Positions 41,756 to 50,802 of a DNA stretch of 64,000 bases are shown here, piece by piece. How positions within the stretch are numbered: the stretch's first letter is position 1; each line of letters opens with the position of its first letter. Source of the DNA: Methanobrevibacter sp. (GTDB taxonomy: Archaea; Methanobacteriota; Methanobacteria; Methanobacteriales; Methanobacteriaceae); NCBI RefSeq assembly GCF_030539665.1, contig NZ_JAUNXR010000001.1, forward strand, positions 350,767-414,766. The letters run 5' to 3'. Both the position numbers and the translations under genes were made by a program. The notes under the pieces were generated by a model, which was not told the DNA's origin, did no database searches, and saw only the letters and a list, made by a program, of their open reading frames with translations.

Positions 41756-42182
41756 TTTATTGAATATTGCATATTAATGTCTTTAAATATCGGTCTTTAA
41801 AAATTGAAAGAACTTTTTTATAATGGGTATAAATTTTCCTGCTTTTTCTTATGGATGTGCTGGCACATATTATTAAAATCTTTTAGCATTTAATCGTATT
41901 TGATAGTGGCCATGCAATATAATTAGAATATCTCACATCTGTCTATTTTAATGACTCTTTCTATTTAATAGATAAAGTATCCAATATTTATGTTTTCGAG
42001 AAAAATAGTGTTAGATTAAGATTGATTGCGGAGCACTTTGGATTTAGTATGTGATTCTTTTTAAATGTTTAAAGTACAAATTAAAGTTTAAAATGATTAA
42101 AAAAATGTGAGATACTATTTCAACTGTCTGTTTCCATGATATTCATTGCATCTTTATGATTAATGGTCTTAAAAGAGTAAAT
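41756..42182. other. 427-base intergenic region with a possible gene relic
   Basis: No intact gene. The middle part (41851-42054) reads like a decayed coding frame, annotated separately. The rest is AT-rich without clear promoter or repeat structure. The flanking genes converge on it (TPR gene from the left, 42183-42722 from the right). Confidence 0.55.
41851..42054 (+). pseudogene. Possible pseudogene fragment with two in-frame stops
   Basis: Read from ATG 41851 the frame runs 67 codons to TGA 42052-42054 with internal stops TAG 41884-41886 and TAA 41920-41922. After the second stop, 43 codons are open and have balanced, protein-like composition (SVYFNDSFYLIDKVSNIYVF, then RLRLIAEHFGFSM). 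The parent family is not recognised. In such AT-rich DNA a chance open stretch of this length is possible, so this is a weak call. Confidence 0.25.
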
Positions 42183-42722
42183 TTAATCTTTGAATTTTAT
42201 TACTTCATACTCTATAGGTAATTTGGAAACGGCTTCCATAAAGTCTACCTGTCTTTTCAAATCCTTTTTTGTATATAAAAAATAAACTGCAGGAACCCAT
42301 AATGCAACCCAACCAACAATAATGATCATTGTGTTTATAGGGTCGGTAATGCGATAATTTGGAACAATGCGGTCAAGAACGTTGTTGAACAGCATGCAGA
42401 TAAGTATTATTGAAATTCCGTAAGCAAGTTCCTTTCTCCTTACTTTATTCAAATGCTGGTAATTTTTCATAAGGTCCATGTGCTTTTTAACGAAATATTT
42501 CTTCAAATCATTTTCAAGAGTGATTTTCTCTCTGCTTTTGCAGTTTTCAATCTGCAAATGGATTCTAACCTTATCAATGTCTTCCAGGGTATATGCCTTA
42601 AGACATTCTTTTAAATATGCTTCTAAATCAGGATTTAGGGACTTGTTTTTAGCAAAATCTCCTACAAAAGGATTATAGAAGGATTCAATATTCTTGATTT
42701 TTATTGTTATTACAGTTTCCAT
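42183..42722 (-). CDS. Hypothetical membrane protein, 179 residues
   Basis: Not recognised. A soluble N-terminal half of about 95 residues, mostly charged helices (DLEAYLKECLKAYTLEDIDK), is followed by two membrane helices (about 100-118 and 131-151) and a short cytoplasmic tail ending EVIKFKD. ATG 42722 follows AAGGATTTGA. It lies 23 bases downstream of the PyrE-like gene on the same strand and may be the last gene of that operon. Confidence 0.72.
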   Translation of the reverse strand: METVITIKIKNIESFYNPFVGDFAKNKSLNPDLEAYLKECLKAYTLEDIDKVRIHLQIENCKSREKITLENDLKKYFVKKHMDLMKNYQHLNKVRRKELAYGISIILICMLFNNVLDRIVPNYRITDPINTMIIIVGWVALWVPAVYFLYTKKDLKRQVDFMEAVSKLPIEYEVIKFKD

Positions 42723-42745
42723 TCAAATCCTTCTTTTTTAAAACA

Positions 42746-43363
42746 TTATCCAATTCTGTTTACTTGTATTAAAGATTCCACTGGAATTCCATCAATTTCA
42801 GAGATTCCTGCTTTGTCGATTAATACGATAACCACTAAAGGTTCTCCGCCATTGTCACGAACTGCAGCAATGACTTCTTTTGCAGTTTTACCACTGGTGG
42901 TTACGTCGTCAACGATAACGACTTTCTTACCTTCAACTGAACTGAAATTGGTACTTATAGCACCTTCACCGTCATTGGTTTCTTCGAGTTTTCTGTGCTT
43001 GTTTGGGTGGAATACTGCAAGGGAAGTTTCCACTCCACTCATATCCTCTAAGAAGTCAGCCATCATGGTTGCAAATGGAATTCCACTAACTGCCACTCCA
43101 ACAACCACGTCTGGTTCCCCATGAGATAATGCCATGTCGCTTAAGACACCGGATATGTATCTTAAACGTGTAGAGTTTCCACCTAAACTTTTCCAGTTAA
43201 TAACTACATCTTCCACTGGAACATTTGGTTTTTCTTCAGTTGGTTTTTGCAAAATTAACCATCTAGCTGTGTCCATTGAAACATTTAATTCATCAGCTAT
43301 TTCACCAGTTGTAAATCCATGTTTTCTAAGTTCATGGGCTTTTATTATCAATTTTTTTTCCAT
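42746..43363 (-). CDS. gfcR: PyrE-like phosphoribosyltransferase-domain regulator (GfcR-type)
   Basis: A 205-residue protein with an N-terminal helix-turn-helix ([21 protein letters not shown], written here as residues about 14-34) and a C-terminal PRPP-binding fold ([13 protein letters not shown]). This fusion is the archaeal 'orotate phosphoribosyltransferase-like' family; the Haloferax member GfcR is a transcription activator of glycolytic genes, so a regulator role is more likely than pyrimidine synthesis. ATG 43363 follows GGGGAT 11 bases after the Gfo/Idh stop. Which ligand it senses is not visible. Confidence 0.88.
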   Translation of the reverse strand: MEKKLIIKAHELRKHGFTTGEIADELNVSMDTARWLILQKPTEEKPNVPVEDVVINWKSLGGNSTRLRYISGVLSDMALSHGEPDVVVGVAVSGIPFATMMADFLEDMSGVETSLAVFHPNKHRKLEETNDGEGAISTNFSSVEGKKVVIVDDVTTSGKTAKEVIAAVRDNGGEPLVVIVLIDKAGISEIDGIPVESLIQVNRIG

Positions 43364-43374
43364 TTTTCTATCCC

Positions 43375-44331
43375 CTATTCAAGCTCATCAAAACTTATTG
43401 GTTTATGTTCTTTAGAAGATTTGGTAGCAGCAATAACCATTTTTAAAGCATTAAGACCATCTTCACCGCTAATCACAGGTCTTTCGTTATTAACTACAGA
43501 TTCTAAGAAAGATTTTAATTCCTCTTTTAAAGGTTCTTCATGTTTAATTTGGATATCTTGAGCAAATTTACCGTATACGTCAATGCTTTGCTCAATATAA
43601 TCAACGGAAATTATTCCATCGGTTCCAGTAACTTCAATCTGTCTTCTTTTGTATGGGGTTAACCAGTTCACTTCAAGAATTCCTGTAGCTTCGTTTTCAA
43701 AGTTTACCATAATTTCCGCATGATCTTCAAAGTCACATTTGTCAAGTATGCTTCCCATAGTTCCATAGACTTGGGTAACGTCCTCATCAAATAAGTAGTA
43801 CATCACATCTAAATCATGAATTGCTAAATCGATTGTAACTCCTACATCTTGTATTCTTGGAGGGAAAGGACCTACTCTTTTTGCAGAAGCGGATACTACA
43901 TCTCCAATAACATCGTTTTCAATTAATTCTTTTGCCTTTTGAACTGCAGGATTGAATCTTTCCACATGGCCAGTTGCAAGAATAACTCCTTTTTCTTTTG
44001 CAGCAGCAATCATTTCTTCTGCTTCCTCTAATGTAAATGCAATTGGTTTTTCAACAAGCACATGTTTTCCATGCTTAATTGCTTCCATTACAATTCCATG
44101 GTGAAATGTTGTAGGCACACAAACGCTTACAACTTCGATATCTGGATTTTCAAGTAGTTCTTTGTAATCTGAGTATCCTTGGGTGTCGTATTTTTTACAT
44201 ACCTTTTTCAAAGTTTTTTCACTAACATCAGAAACGGCCAATAAGTTAGCATTTTCCAATTTATAATATACACGAGCATGGTTGTATCCCATAGCTCCAA
44301 CACCAATAACTCCTACATTTACAGTTCTCAA
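43375..44331 (-). CDS. Gfo/Idh/MocA-family oxidoreductase
   Basis: NAD(P)-dependent dehydrogenase of sugars or related compounds, 318 residues. N-terminal Rossmann motif [17 protein letters not shown], the family signature [17 protein letters not shown] with the catalytic Lys of EKP, and the C-terminal alpha/beta domain ([12 protein letters not shown] with the conserved His/Asp). Substrate cannot be told. Start TTG 44331 is right after AAGGAGGT, which itself overlaps the hemC stop. Located between hemC and gfcR in one run of minus-strand genes. A role in UDP-sugar or cell-wall sugar metabolism is possible but not supported by neighbours. Confidence 0.87.
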   Translation of the reverse strand: MRTVNVGVIGVGAMGYNHARVYYKLENANLLAVSDVSEKTLKKVCKKYDTQGYSDYKELLENPDIEVVSVCVPTTFHHGIVMEAIKHGKHVLVEKPIAFTLEEAEEMIAAAKEKGVILATGHVERFNPAVQKAKELIENDVIGDVVSASAKRVGPFPPRIQDVGVTIDLAIHDLDVMYYLFDEDVTQVYGTMGSILDKCDFEDHAEIMVNFENEATGILEVNWLTPYKRRQIEVTGTDGIISVDYIEQSIDVYGKFAQDIQIKHEEPLKEELKSFLESVVNNERPVISGEDGLNALKMVIAATKSSKEHKPISFDELE

Positions 44332-44343
44332 ATTCTTACCTCC

Positions 44344-45213
44344 TTAAATAAACTCTTGGAAAGTTTTACCTATCTTTTTACCAAGTTCTTGTGATTCTCT
44401 AATAGATCCGGACACATTGCACTCCTTAAGAATGTCTCCATCTTTTGTTAATAATATTGAATATATGTTTAATTGTTTGTCTTTAAGCTGAGCTAAACAT
44501 CCTATAGGCCATTGGCATCCAACGCCCATTTCCTCTAGCACGGCCTTTTCTCCAAATACTTCTTGCATTGAATTATAGTCATTTAATTTTGAAAATATTT
44601 CTTTTTTATCAGAATCTTTTCTAATCATAACAGCTATAGCTCCCTGACCTGCTGCTGGAGTAATATAATCAGTTGGAAAAACTGTTTTTATATATTTTGT
44701 CAAATTGAGTCTTTTTAAACCAGCTTCAGCCATTATTGTAGCATCCAATTCATTATTAAGAACTTTTTTAATTCTAGTTTCAACATTTCCTCTAAGAGGT
44801 TTAAGTTTAAAACCTTTTTTATAATGGTTGCAGAATGCTTCACGTCTAAGGCTACTGCTTCCTAAGGTAGAACCTTTACCTAATTCATCCCATGTTTTAT
44901 TTGAAATTAAAACGTCATTAGGGGATTCCCTTTTAGGAACCGCTATTATTTCAAGATCTTCATCTAATTCAGTAGGTAAATCTTTAAAACTATGCACTGT
45001 AAAATCAACCTCTTCTTCAAGAAGAGCTATATCAAGTTCTTTTGTGAATAATCCCTTTGAATCCATATTGTACAATTGGGATTGGGTTATTTTGTCTCCC
45101 TTTGTTTTTATGATTTCAATCTGGGGTTTTTCCTTTGTAATTTTTGATAATGCAGCACAAACTTGGTTTGTTTGAGCAAGTGCTAATTGACTTCCTCTAG
45201 TTCCAACGATCAA
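44344..45213 (-). CDS. hemC: Porphobilinogen deaminase (hydroxymethylbilane synthase)
   Basis: Polymerises four porphobilinogens to hydroxymethylbilane on the way to uroporphyrinogen III, precursor of F430 and cobamides. Motifs: VGTRGSQLALAQTNQV, VHSFKDLPTELDED, LGSSSLRREAF, LRGNVETRIKKV, and the dipyrromethane-cofactor Cys in EMGVGCQWPIGCLA (Cys-x-x-P/W-I region). 289 residues, near normal. The start is TTG 45213 after GGAGATGG. Two palindromes lie in its upstream region. Confidence 0.95.
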   Translation of the reverse strand: MIVGTRGSQLALAQTNQVCAALSKITKEKPQIEIIKTKGDKITQSQLYNMDSKGLFTKELDIALLEEEVDFTVHSFKDLPTELDEDLEIIAVPKRESPNDVLISNKTWDELGKGSTLGSSSLRREAFCNHYKKGFKLKPLRGNVETRIKKVLNNELDATIMAEAGLKRLNLTKYIKTVFPTDYITPAAGQGAIAVMIRKDSDKKEIFSKLNDYNSMQEVFGEKAVLEEMGVGCQWPIGCLAQLKDKQLNIYSILLTKDGDILKECNVSGSIRESQELGKKIGKTFQEFI

Positions 45214-45311
45214 CTAACCATCTCCAATGTTTTTTCTCAGTATCAAGAAAATATTTTTTTTGAAGTATTTCATAGACTTTTAAATTCTATTATATTACTT
45301 TTTTATTATTG

Positions 45312-45327
45312 ATAACTTATAAGTTAT
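45312..45327. promoter_or_regulatory. 16-base perfect palindrome upstream of hemC
   Basis: ATAACTTATAAGTTAT reads the same on both strands. It contains TTATAA and lies 99-114 bases before the hemC start, so it could overlap a promoter element or be an operator. Confidence 0.4.
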
Positions 45328-45347
45328 ATGGTTTATTTAAATAATGG

Positions 45348-45361
45348 TGGAAAATTTTCCA
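45348..45361. promoter_or_regulatory. 14-base perfect palindrome upstream of hemC
   Basis: TGGAAAATTTTCCA is a perfect palindrome 20 bases beyond the first one, on the side of the cfbE stop. Together the two form a likely regulator-binding region or the end of the cfbE transcript. Confidence 0.4.
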
Positions 45362-45398
45362 AAAAATAAAGTTTATTTCTTAAATGAATGGAATGCCA

Positions 45399-46838
45399 TT
45401 ATCTTTGTGACAATTTGCGATAATCTGAACGGTATATGAAAAGAACATTTAATTTTCGATTAATTGCATATTTGATTGCATCATTATAGTTTTCAATAAA
45501 TGTTGCTGATTTGTTTAGTTTTTCATTTATATTTCTTCCAACTTCACCAGTCAATATCAGATTCAAATCAACATTTTCATTCAGCAGGCCCGCCACTTTC
45601 TCCTCATCAATCTCTTCACAGGTTATTCCATAGTCTCCTCCAATTATTATGCAGTATTTTTCTGGATTTTTAAGCATATCTATTGAAAATTCTATGGCCT
45701 TTGTGTTTATTCCGGGATTGATCTCCTCAATTATCTTCAAATCACCTACATTTCTAATGTTTGTCCTGCCTTCTATTCCTTTGTAGTTGGCCAATCCATT
45801 GATTATGTCGGTTTCACTTGTTTCCAAAGTCAATGCAGTTGTTATTACTCCCAGAATATTTTCAATATGGTGGGGGCCCATTGCAAAGCTTTCAATTTCA
45901 AGACATCCGGAAAGCAGATTGTCATTTATTGTTTTAACATTTTCATAAATGACTTTTAGGGAGGTTCCATCAATGTCATAATTTATATCTTTAGCATGAA
46001 CGTTGCTCTTTTCATCGTCAATTGAAAACGTATTTATTTTATCCTTAAATCTGTCAGACTCATCATTATAATGCTTGTCAAGGGTTTCTTTTTTTATGGC
46101 TATTTTGCCGCATCTAAACACTTGTGACTTTGCAGTTTTAGCATCGCTCCTATTTTTGGCTATTGGATAGTTTTCAACAATATTTGTGAGCAATCCAACA
46201 TCGCCGATTCCTGTAACTCCAAGGGAGCTCTCCAAAATCAGACTTCCGTAATTTATGAAGTCAGTAATCTCGTTTTTCTTACAACCCCAATTGCATGCAG
46301 GATTATCGATCCTATAGGCCAAATCCACAGCTTCCTTGATGTTTGCAGGTGTTATGCTAACATTCTTTTTTAGCCTGATTTCATGGTTGTCTCTTACTTG
46401 AATAATGCCCAGGCTGCTAAGTATTAATGGATGCAAATCCTTTAGAATTTCCTTAAGCATAAAAACGGAGCTGGTTTTTCCTTTCACCCCCGTAATTTCA
46501 ATTTTTGGAATTTTCGGATATTTTTTAAAAAAGTCTTTAAGAAGCAATTTTACGGCTTCATGATGTGTTATAAAATCAAGTTCAGTGCATTCTATCTTTT
46601 CAATAATCTCATTTTTTGAAAGGGGTAGGTGTATTGGATAGACTACAATCAGTTCATCAGATTCTATTTCTTCCAATTTTCTTATTTTAACCTCTTTCAA
46701 GGTTAATTTTGTAATTTCCTCTTCATTTAAAGTGTTATAGATGTCATAAAGATAAATGTTTTCATACTTGTCAAGTTTTGAAAACTCAGCGGCTAACTTG
46801 ACTCCCCCATGTGTCGCATCTATAATAAGACAATCCAT
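45399..46838 (-). CDS. cfbE: Coenzyme F430 synthetase
   Basis: Mur-ligase-like enzyme that activates the g-propionate of 15,17(3)-seco-F430-17(3)-acid with ATP and closes the last ring of F430, the nickel cofactor of methyl-coenzyme M reductase. About 479 residues; the ATP P-loop is EITGVKGKTSSVFML near residue 115, followed by a Mur-type central region (GVTGIGDVGLLTNIVENYP) and the C-terminal domain (LANYKGIEGRTN, DYGITCEEID). The start is ATG 46838, overlapping the TAA of the upstream gene by one base (TAATG), so the pair is translationally coupled. This gene alone implies a methanogen. Confidence 0.9.
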   Translation of the reverse strand: MDCLIIDATHGGVKLAAEFSKLDKYENIYLYDIYNTLNEEEITKLTLKEVKIRKLEEIESDELIVVYPIHLPLSKNEIIEKIECTELDFITHHEAVKLLLKDFFKKYPKIPKIEITGVKGKTSSVFMLKEILKDLHPLILSSLGIIQVRDNHEIRLKKNVSITPANIKEAVDLAYRIDNPACNWGCKKNEITDFINYGSLILESSLGVTGIGDVGLLTNIVENYPIAKNRSDAKTAKSQVFRCGKIAIKKETLDKHYNDESDRFKDKINTFSIDDEKSNVHAKDINYDIDGTSLKVIYENVKTINDNLLSGCLEIESFAMGPHHIENILGVITTALTLETSETDIINGLANYKGIEGRTNIRNVGDLKIIEEINPGINTKAIEFSIDMLKNPEKYCIIIGGDYGITCEEIDEEKVAGLLNENVDLNLILTGEVGRNINEKLNKSATFIENYNDAIKYAINRKLNVLFIYRSDYRKLSQR

Positions 46839-48691
46839 TATAAGCACCTTGGTTCTGTATGGATTCCACCTTCGGTTAACTTGTCCTTAACCTTTTTATA
46901 GAAGTATTTTTTGGAGGTTCTGATGAAGTAAACGTCTTTTTCAGCTTTCTTAAACTTGATTTCTTCTTCATATTCTGCTTCTTCGTTAATTTGACCATCC
47001 ATTACAAAAATAGCTTTTTTACCTTTTTTAAGAAGCTTTACAATTATCTCACTTTTATCAGACACTACAAAAGGCCTTATTCCTAATTTGTATGGGCAGA
47101 TTGGGATTATTATAAATGCTTCAAGCTTAGGATCAACAATAGGGCCTCCTGCTGACATTGCATAGGCAGTGGAACCGCTTGGTGTTGATACAATTAATCC
47201 GTCCGCTCTAAATTCTTCAACAACCTCTCCATCAACTTCTACTTCAAAATGAAGCATTTTTGATGGTTTGTCAGTCATTATTACCACTTCATTTAAAGCG
47301 GAATATTGGTGGTCTTCATGGGATACGATAAGCTTTGACCTTTTTTCTATGAAATAATCTCCTTTCAATATCTTTTTCAAGGCTTTGAACGTATCCTTCA
47401 CTTCGATTTCAGTTAAAAATCCAACAGTACCCATATTAATACCGAATATTGGAATCGGCTGCTTCATTTTACTTTGGGTTCTAAGAAGAGTCCCATCCCC
47501 TCCAAGAATGATGATCATGTCGCTATCGAATTCGTCAATTTTCTCCGAAAGCAGCTTGTAGTTAATGTCTAATTTGAGATTCTTAATCTGGTCTGCAATT
47601 TCAGGGGCTTCTTTTTGTGTTTGTTTTATTATTTCAGGAAGGTTTGGGTCCTTTTTAAGTTCTTCCAGTTTGTTTGCCAAATCGTTTTCAATAACAACCG
47701 CCACGCCGTTCATCAAAAGATAGTTTATTATTTTTGCAGAGTATAATATTGATTTGTATTCATCCAAACGACTTACAATAGCCACTTCTCCAATGATGTC
47801 TGCCTCATTGTCAGTTAGGATGTTTACGATTTGACGATGGAGAATTTCATTGTTTGCAGCCACAACAATGGTTTTTTCATAGATTGTTAACTTGTTGTTA
47901 AGCTTTTCGCCGTATTTGTTGGTGATGATTCCTCCCGCTTCCTCCAGAATCAGTTTTGATGCGGCGATATCAATAATTCTGCTTCCTCTCAAATCCAGAA
48001 ACGCATCATATTTTCCACTGGCCACATATGAAAGTTCCAAAACAACGGATCCTAAAACACGCATTCTTCTAGCGTTATCTACAAGTTTTGAAGCTGTTAT
48101 TGTGCTGCTTTTTGTAAATCCTCCAAGTGTTGTGTTGCTGATGTTTATAACCTTTGACGGATGAACCTCTTCATTGTTTAGCCAGGTTCCTTTTCCCTTT
48201 TCAGCTTCAAAGAAGTTCCCGTTACTGAAATTACTTACAAATCCAAGTTCGACGTCATCCAGCGTCGCCACCCTTCCTTCAGGAACTTTGGCGACAGCTA
48301 CAGATATTCCATATGCAGGAATTCCTTTCACTGCATTGTTTGTCCCGTCAAGAGGGTCGATTAAAAATATGAATTTTGCTTTTTTATCTTCCGGAATGTC
48401 TGTTCTTCTTAATTCATGTGTGAGGGTTATGTTTTCTTTCAATCCTTTTCCAAGTCTTAATTCCCCTACCTCTTCACTAATCAAATAGCAGTATTCTGGA
48501 GAGTTTTTTAAGATGTTTATTATTTTTTCTTCAGCAATAATATCTATGAGGGATGATGGTGTTCCGTCAGCACCTATTTTAACGTGTTCTCCAGACTCGG
48601 TATTTCCAACATATGGCCTGATTGCTCTTCCAACATCTTTTATGATTGCATATGCAAGGTCTGAAGCTATTTTTTTATTTTTTTCATCCAT
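46838..48691 (-). CDS. Bifunctional NADP phosphatase / NAD kinase
   Basis: A 617-residue fusion. Residues 1 to about 270 are an inositol-monophosphatase-fold domain with the metal motif FLIDPLDGTNNAVKGIPAYG and DIAASKLILEEAGG; the rest is an NAD kinase with IILGGDGTLLRTQSKM, INMGTVGFLTE and STPSGSTAYAMSAGGPIV. The Methanocaldococcus protein MJ0917 has this architecture and both interconverts NAD and NADP and removes the phosphate. ATG 48691 follows GGTGATAAT. It is between pdaD and cfbE on the same strand. Confidence 0.93.
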   Translation of the reverse strand: MDEKNKKIASDLAYAIIKDVGRAIRPYVGNTESGEHVKIGADGTPSSLIDIIAEEKIINILKNSPEYCYLISEEVGELRLGKGLKENITLTHELRRTDIPEDKKAKFIFLIDPLDGTNNAVKGIPAYGISVAVAKVPEGRVATLDDVELGFVSNFSNGNFFEAEKGKGTWLNNEEVHPSKVINISNTTLGGFTKSSTITASKLVDNARRMRVLGSVVLELSYVASGKYDAFLDLRGSRIIDIAASKLILEEAGGIITNKYGEKLNNKLTIYEKTIVVAANNEILHRQIVNILTDNEADIIGEVAIVSRLDEYKSILYSAKIINYLLMNGVAVVIENDLANKLEELKKDPNLPEIIKQTQKEAPEIADQIKNLKLDINYKLLSEKIDEFDSDMIIILGGDGTLLRTQSKMKQPIPIFGINMGTVGFLTEIEVKDTFKALKKILKGDYFIEKRSKLIVSHEDHQYSALNEVVIMTDKPSKMLHFEVEVDGEVVEEFRADGLIVSTPSGSTAYAMSAGGPIVDPKLEAFIIIPICPYKLGIRPFVVSDKSEIIVKLLKKGKKAIFVMDGQINEEAEYEEEIKFKKAEKDVYFIRTSKKYFYKKVKDKLTEGGIHTEPRCL

Positions 48692-48700
48692 ATTATCACC

Positions 48701-49159
48701 TTATTCGATTATGTCATCGTTCAAATAGACGACGGATGCAACAACGCTTCCAATTTCCTCAACTTCATGAGTTATCTCTTCCACAATCAGTTCTTTAATT
48801 TCAATGTTGCGCTGTTCCATCATGTATTTTACCATATAAATAGCTTTGTCAACGAGAGTTTCCGGGTCTTTATCAATTCCTTTTGCTTCCACAACACAAC
48901 CTAGCTTTTCACCTATTGCTACTGCAACAACCGCAGTCAATATGTCTCCCGGCTTATCTGATGTTATTGTGGAGAGAACACAATTCACCATTGATCCAGG
49001 TTTTAGGGGAACTATTTCTTGCACTTCTGTATTTCCAGCAAGCATGCTTGATACTTTAATTAAATTCACGTCCCCTATTCCTGCATTTGTAAGGGCATTG
49101 TCAAAGGCATTTAATTTTGTTGGTCCTTCGTCTTTTCCAGAAACTATAGCTATTTTCAT
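48701..49159 (-). CDS. pdaD: Pyruvoyl-dependent arginine decarboxylase
   Basis: Decarboxylates arginine to agmatine, first step of archaeal polyamine synthesis. The self-cleavage site is LIKVSSMLAGN, where the second Ser becomes the pyruvoyl group; KLNAFDNALTNAGIGDVNL and the C-terminal VVASVVYLND also match. ATG 49159 follows AAGTGAT with the usual spacing and gives 152 residues; the frame also has ATG 49189. It is divergent from aIF5A and speB, which use or depend on its product. Confidence 0.93.
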   Translation of the reverse strand: MKIAIVSGKDEGPTKLNAFDNALTNAGIGDVNLIKVSSMLAGNTEVQEIVPLKPGSMVNCVLSTITSDKPGDILTAVVAVAIGEKLGCVVEAKGIDKDPETLVDKAIYMVKYMMEQRNIEIKELIVEEITHEVEEIGSVVASVVYLNDDIIE

Positions 49160-49331
49160 TTTATCACTTAGTTTAATATTGCTTTTCATAATTTTTAAAA
49201 GTTAAGTGTTTAACTTTAATCTAAATCGAATAATTTAAATAAAAGTCTAATAAAATATAATAGTAATATAATCATTTGGATTGTATCAATTTTAATTTAA
49301 ATCTTATTTTATATATTATGGAGGAAGATTA

Positions 49332-49721
49332 ATGTCAACAAAAGTTGTAGAAATTAAAACTTTAAAAGTCGGAAAATACATCGTTTTAGGTGGAGAAGCA
49401 TCTAAAATCACAAGCTTAACTACTTCATCACCTGGTAAACACGGTGCTGCAAAAGCAAGATTAGAAGCTGTAGGTATCTTTGATAACCAAAAAAGAAGTA
49501 TCGTAAAACCTGTAGATACTAAAGTAGATATTCCAATCATTGACAAAAGAGTAGGTCAAGTATTATCTATCCAAGGTGACAACGTTCAATTGATGGATAT
49601 GGAAAGTTACGACACCTTAGATTTAGAAATTCCTGATGACTTAAAAGACCAAATTACCGAAGGTATCGAAGTGGAATACATCGTTGCTTTAGGTAATATG
49701 AAAATAATGAGAACAAAATAA
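49332..49721 (+). CDS. eif5a: Translation initiation factor aIF5A
   Basis: Promotes peptide-bond formation on difficult sequences. 129 residues with the hypusination loop [13 protein letters not shown] (Lys in PGKHG receives the spermidine-derived group), then an OB-fold domain. ATG 49332 follows GGAGGAAGATT. Codon use marks it as highly expressed. It lies between pdaD and speB, whose polyamine products are needed for its hypusine. An AT-rich hairpin overlaps its stop codon. Confidence 0.96.
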   Translation: MSTKVVEIKTLKVGKYIVLGGEASKITSLTTSSPGKHGAAKARLEAVGIFDNQKRSIVKPVDTKVDIPIIDKRVGQVLSIQGDNVQLMDMESYDTLDLEIPDDLKDQITEGIEVEYIVALGNMKIMRTK

Positions 49722-49755
49722 TTATTTTAAATAATTATTTTTACTTTTTTTTATT
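49718..49755 (+). terminator. Terminator of aIF5A overlapping the stop codon
   Basis: ATAATTATT (49718-49726) and AATAATTAT (49730-49738) form a nine-pair AT stem followed by long T runs. The TAA stop (49719-49721) is in the left arm. Confidence 0.55.
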
Positions 49756-49770
49756 TAATAGTTGATTCCT

Positions 49771-50646
49771 ATGCTTTTCAATACTTACGATCCTTGGAAA
49801 TTTGCCTTTTCGAAAAGTTCCGAGAGCATTGATGATGTTGAAGAAGAAGCATGGGGGATTATTGGGGTTCCATTCGATAGCACAACATCTTATCATTCAG
49901 GTGCTCGTTTAGGCCCAATTGTTGTTAGGGAAGCTTCATATGGCTTCGAAATGTTCAATATAGATTTCAACACAAATCTAGACACTGATTTTTATGATTT
50001 TGGAGATTCCAATGTAATTCCCGGAAATTGTGTTGCAACAGTGGACCTTGTAAAATCAAATGTAGCCGAACTGATGAGTCATAAAATCAAACCGATTCTC
50101 ATTGGGGGAGAGCACAGCGTTAGCATTGGTGCTGTTGAGGCTCTTAAAAACAGATACTCTAACCTGACAGTGGTTCATTTGGATGCCCATAGGGATTTGG
50201 CAGACACATTCATGGGTGAGAGATATTCTCATGCAACAGTCATGAGGAGGATCCATGATTTGAAGGTTGAGGAACTGATTCAAATAGGTATAAGATCATC
50301 TTCCAGTGAAGAGGAGGCTTTTGCAAATGAATCCCCAAATATTAAAACCTTCAGAAGCAATGAAGTTAAAAATCATATTGACAATATCCTTTATTATTTG
50401 TCACAGATTGAAACTCCAATCTACTTGTCAATAGATATGGATGTTCTGGATCCTATTTTCGCTCCAAGTGTGGGAAATCCAACTCCTTTGGGAATTACAA
50501 TCCAGGATATTCAGGACATTATGGAATGTTTAGCTGCAAAAAACATTGTTGGCATGGATGTTGTGGAAACAGCTACCGACAGGTTGGGAGACATTACTGC
50601 TGTGGCGGCTTCCAAACTCGTTTATGATTTCTTAACACTCATGTGA
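49771..50646 (+). CDS. speB: Agmatinase
   Basis: Hydrolyses agmatine to putrescine and urea, the step after PdaD. Arginase-family metal motifs are present: GGEHSVSIG, HLDAHRDL (DAHxD) and SIDMDVLDPIFAPSVGNP. 291 residues from ATG 49771 (MLFNTYDPWKFAF); TTG 49762 is an in-frame alternative. The ribosome-binding site is weak. It follows aIF5A by 49 bases including that gene's terminator. Confidence 0.92.
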   Translation: MLFNTYDPWKFAFSKSSESIDDVEEEAWGIIGVPFDSTTSYHSGARLGPIVVREASYGFEMFNIDFNTNLDTDFYDFGDSNVIPGNCVATVDLVKSNVAELMSHKIKPILIGGEHSVSIGAVEALKNRYSNLTVVHLDAHRDLADTFMGERYSHATVMRRIHDLKVEELIQIGIRSSSSEEEAFANESPNIKTFRSNEVKNHIDNILYYLSQIETPIYLSIDMDVLDPIFAPSVGNPTPLGITIQDIQDIMECLAAKNIVGMDVVETATDRLGDITAVAASKLVYDFLTLM

Positions 50647-50802
50647 TTTTATTGAATCATTTCGATTATGTTGTATTTTTGACTGCATGTCAAACTTATT
50701 TTCATAACTGGAATTATATTTTTGTAATTCCTATTTATTAGTATAATATAAATATTCGGTTCTATAATATATTATTTATTAATTTAGAAGGAGCAAATTT
50801 TT

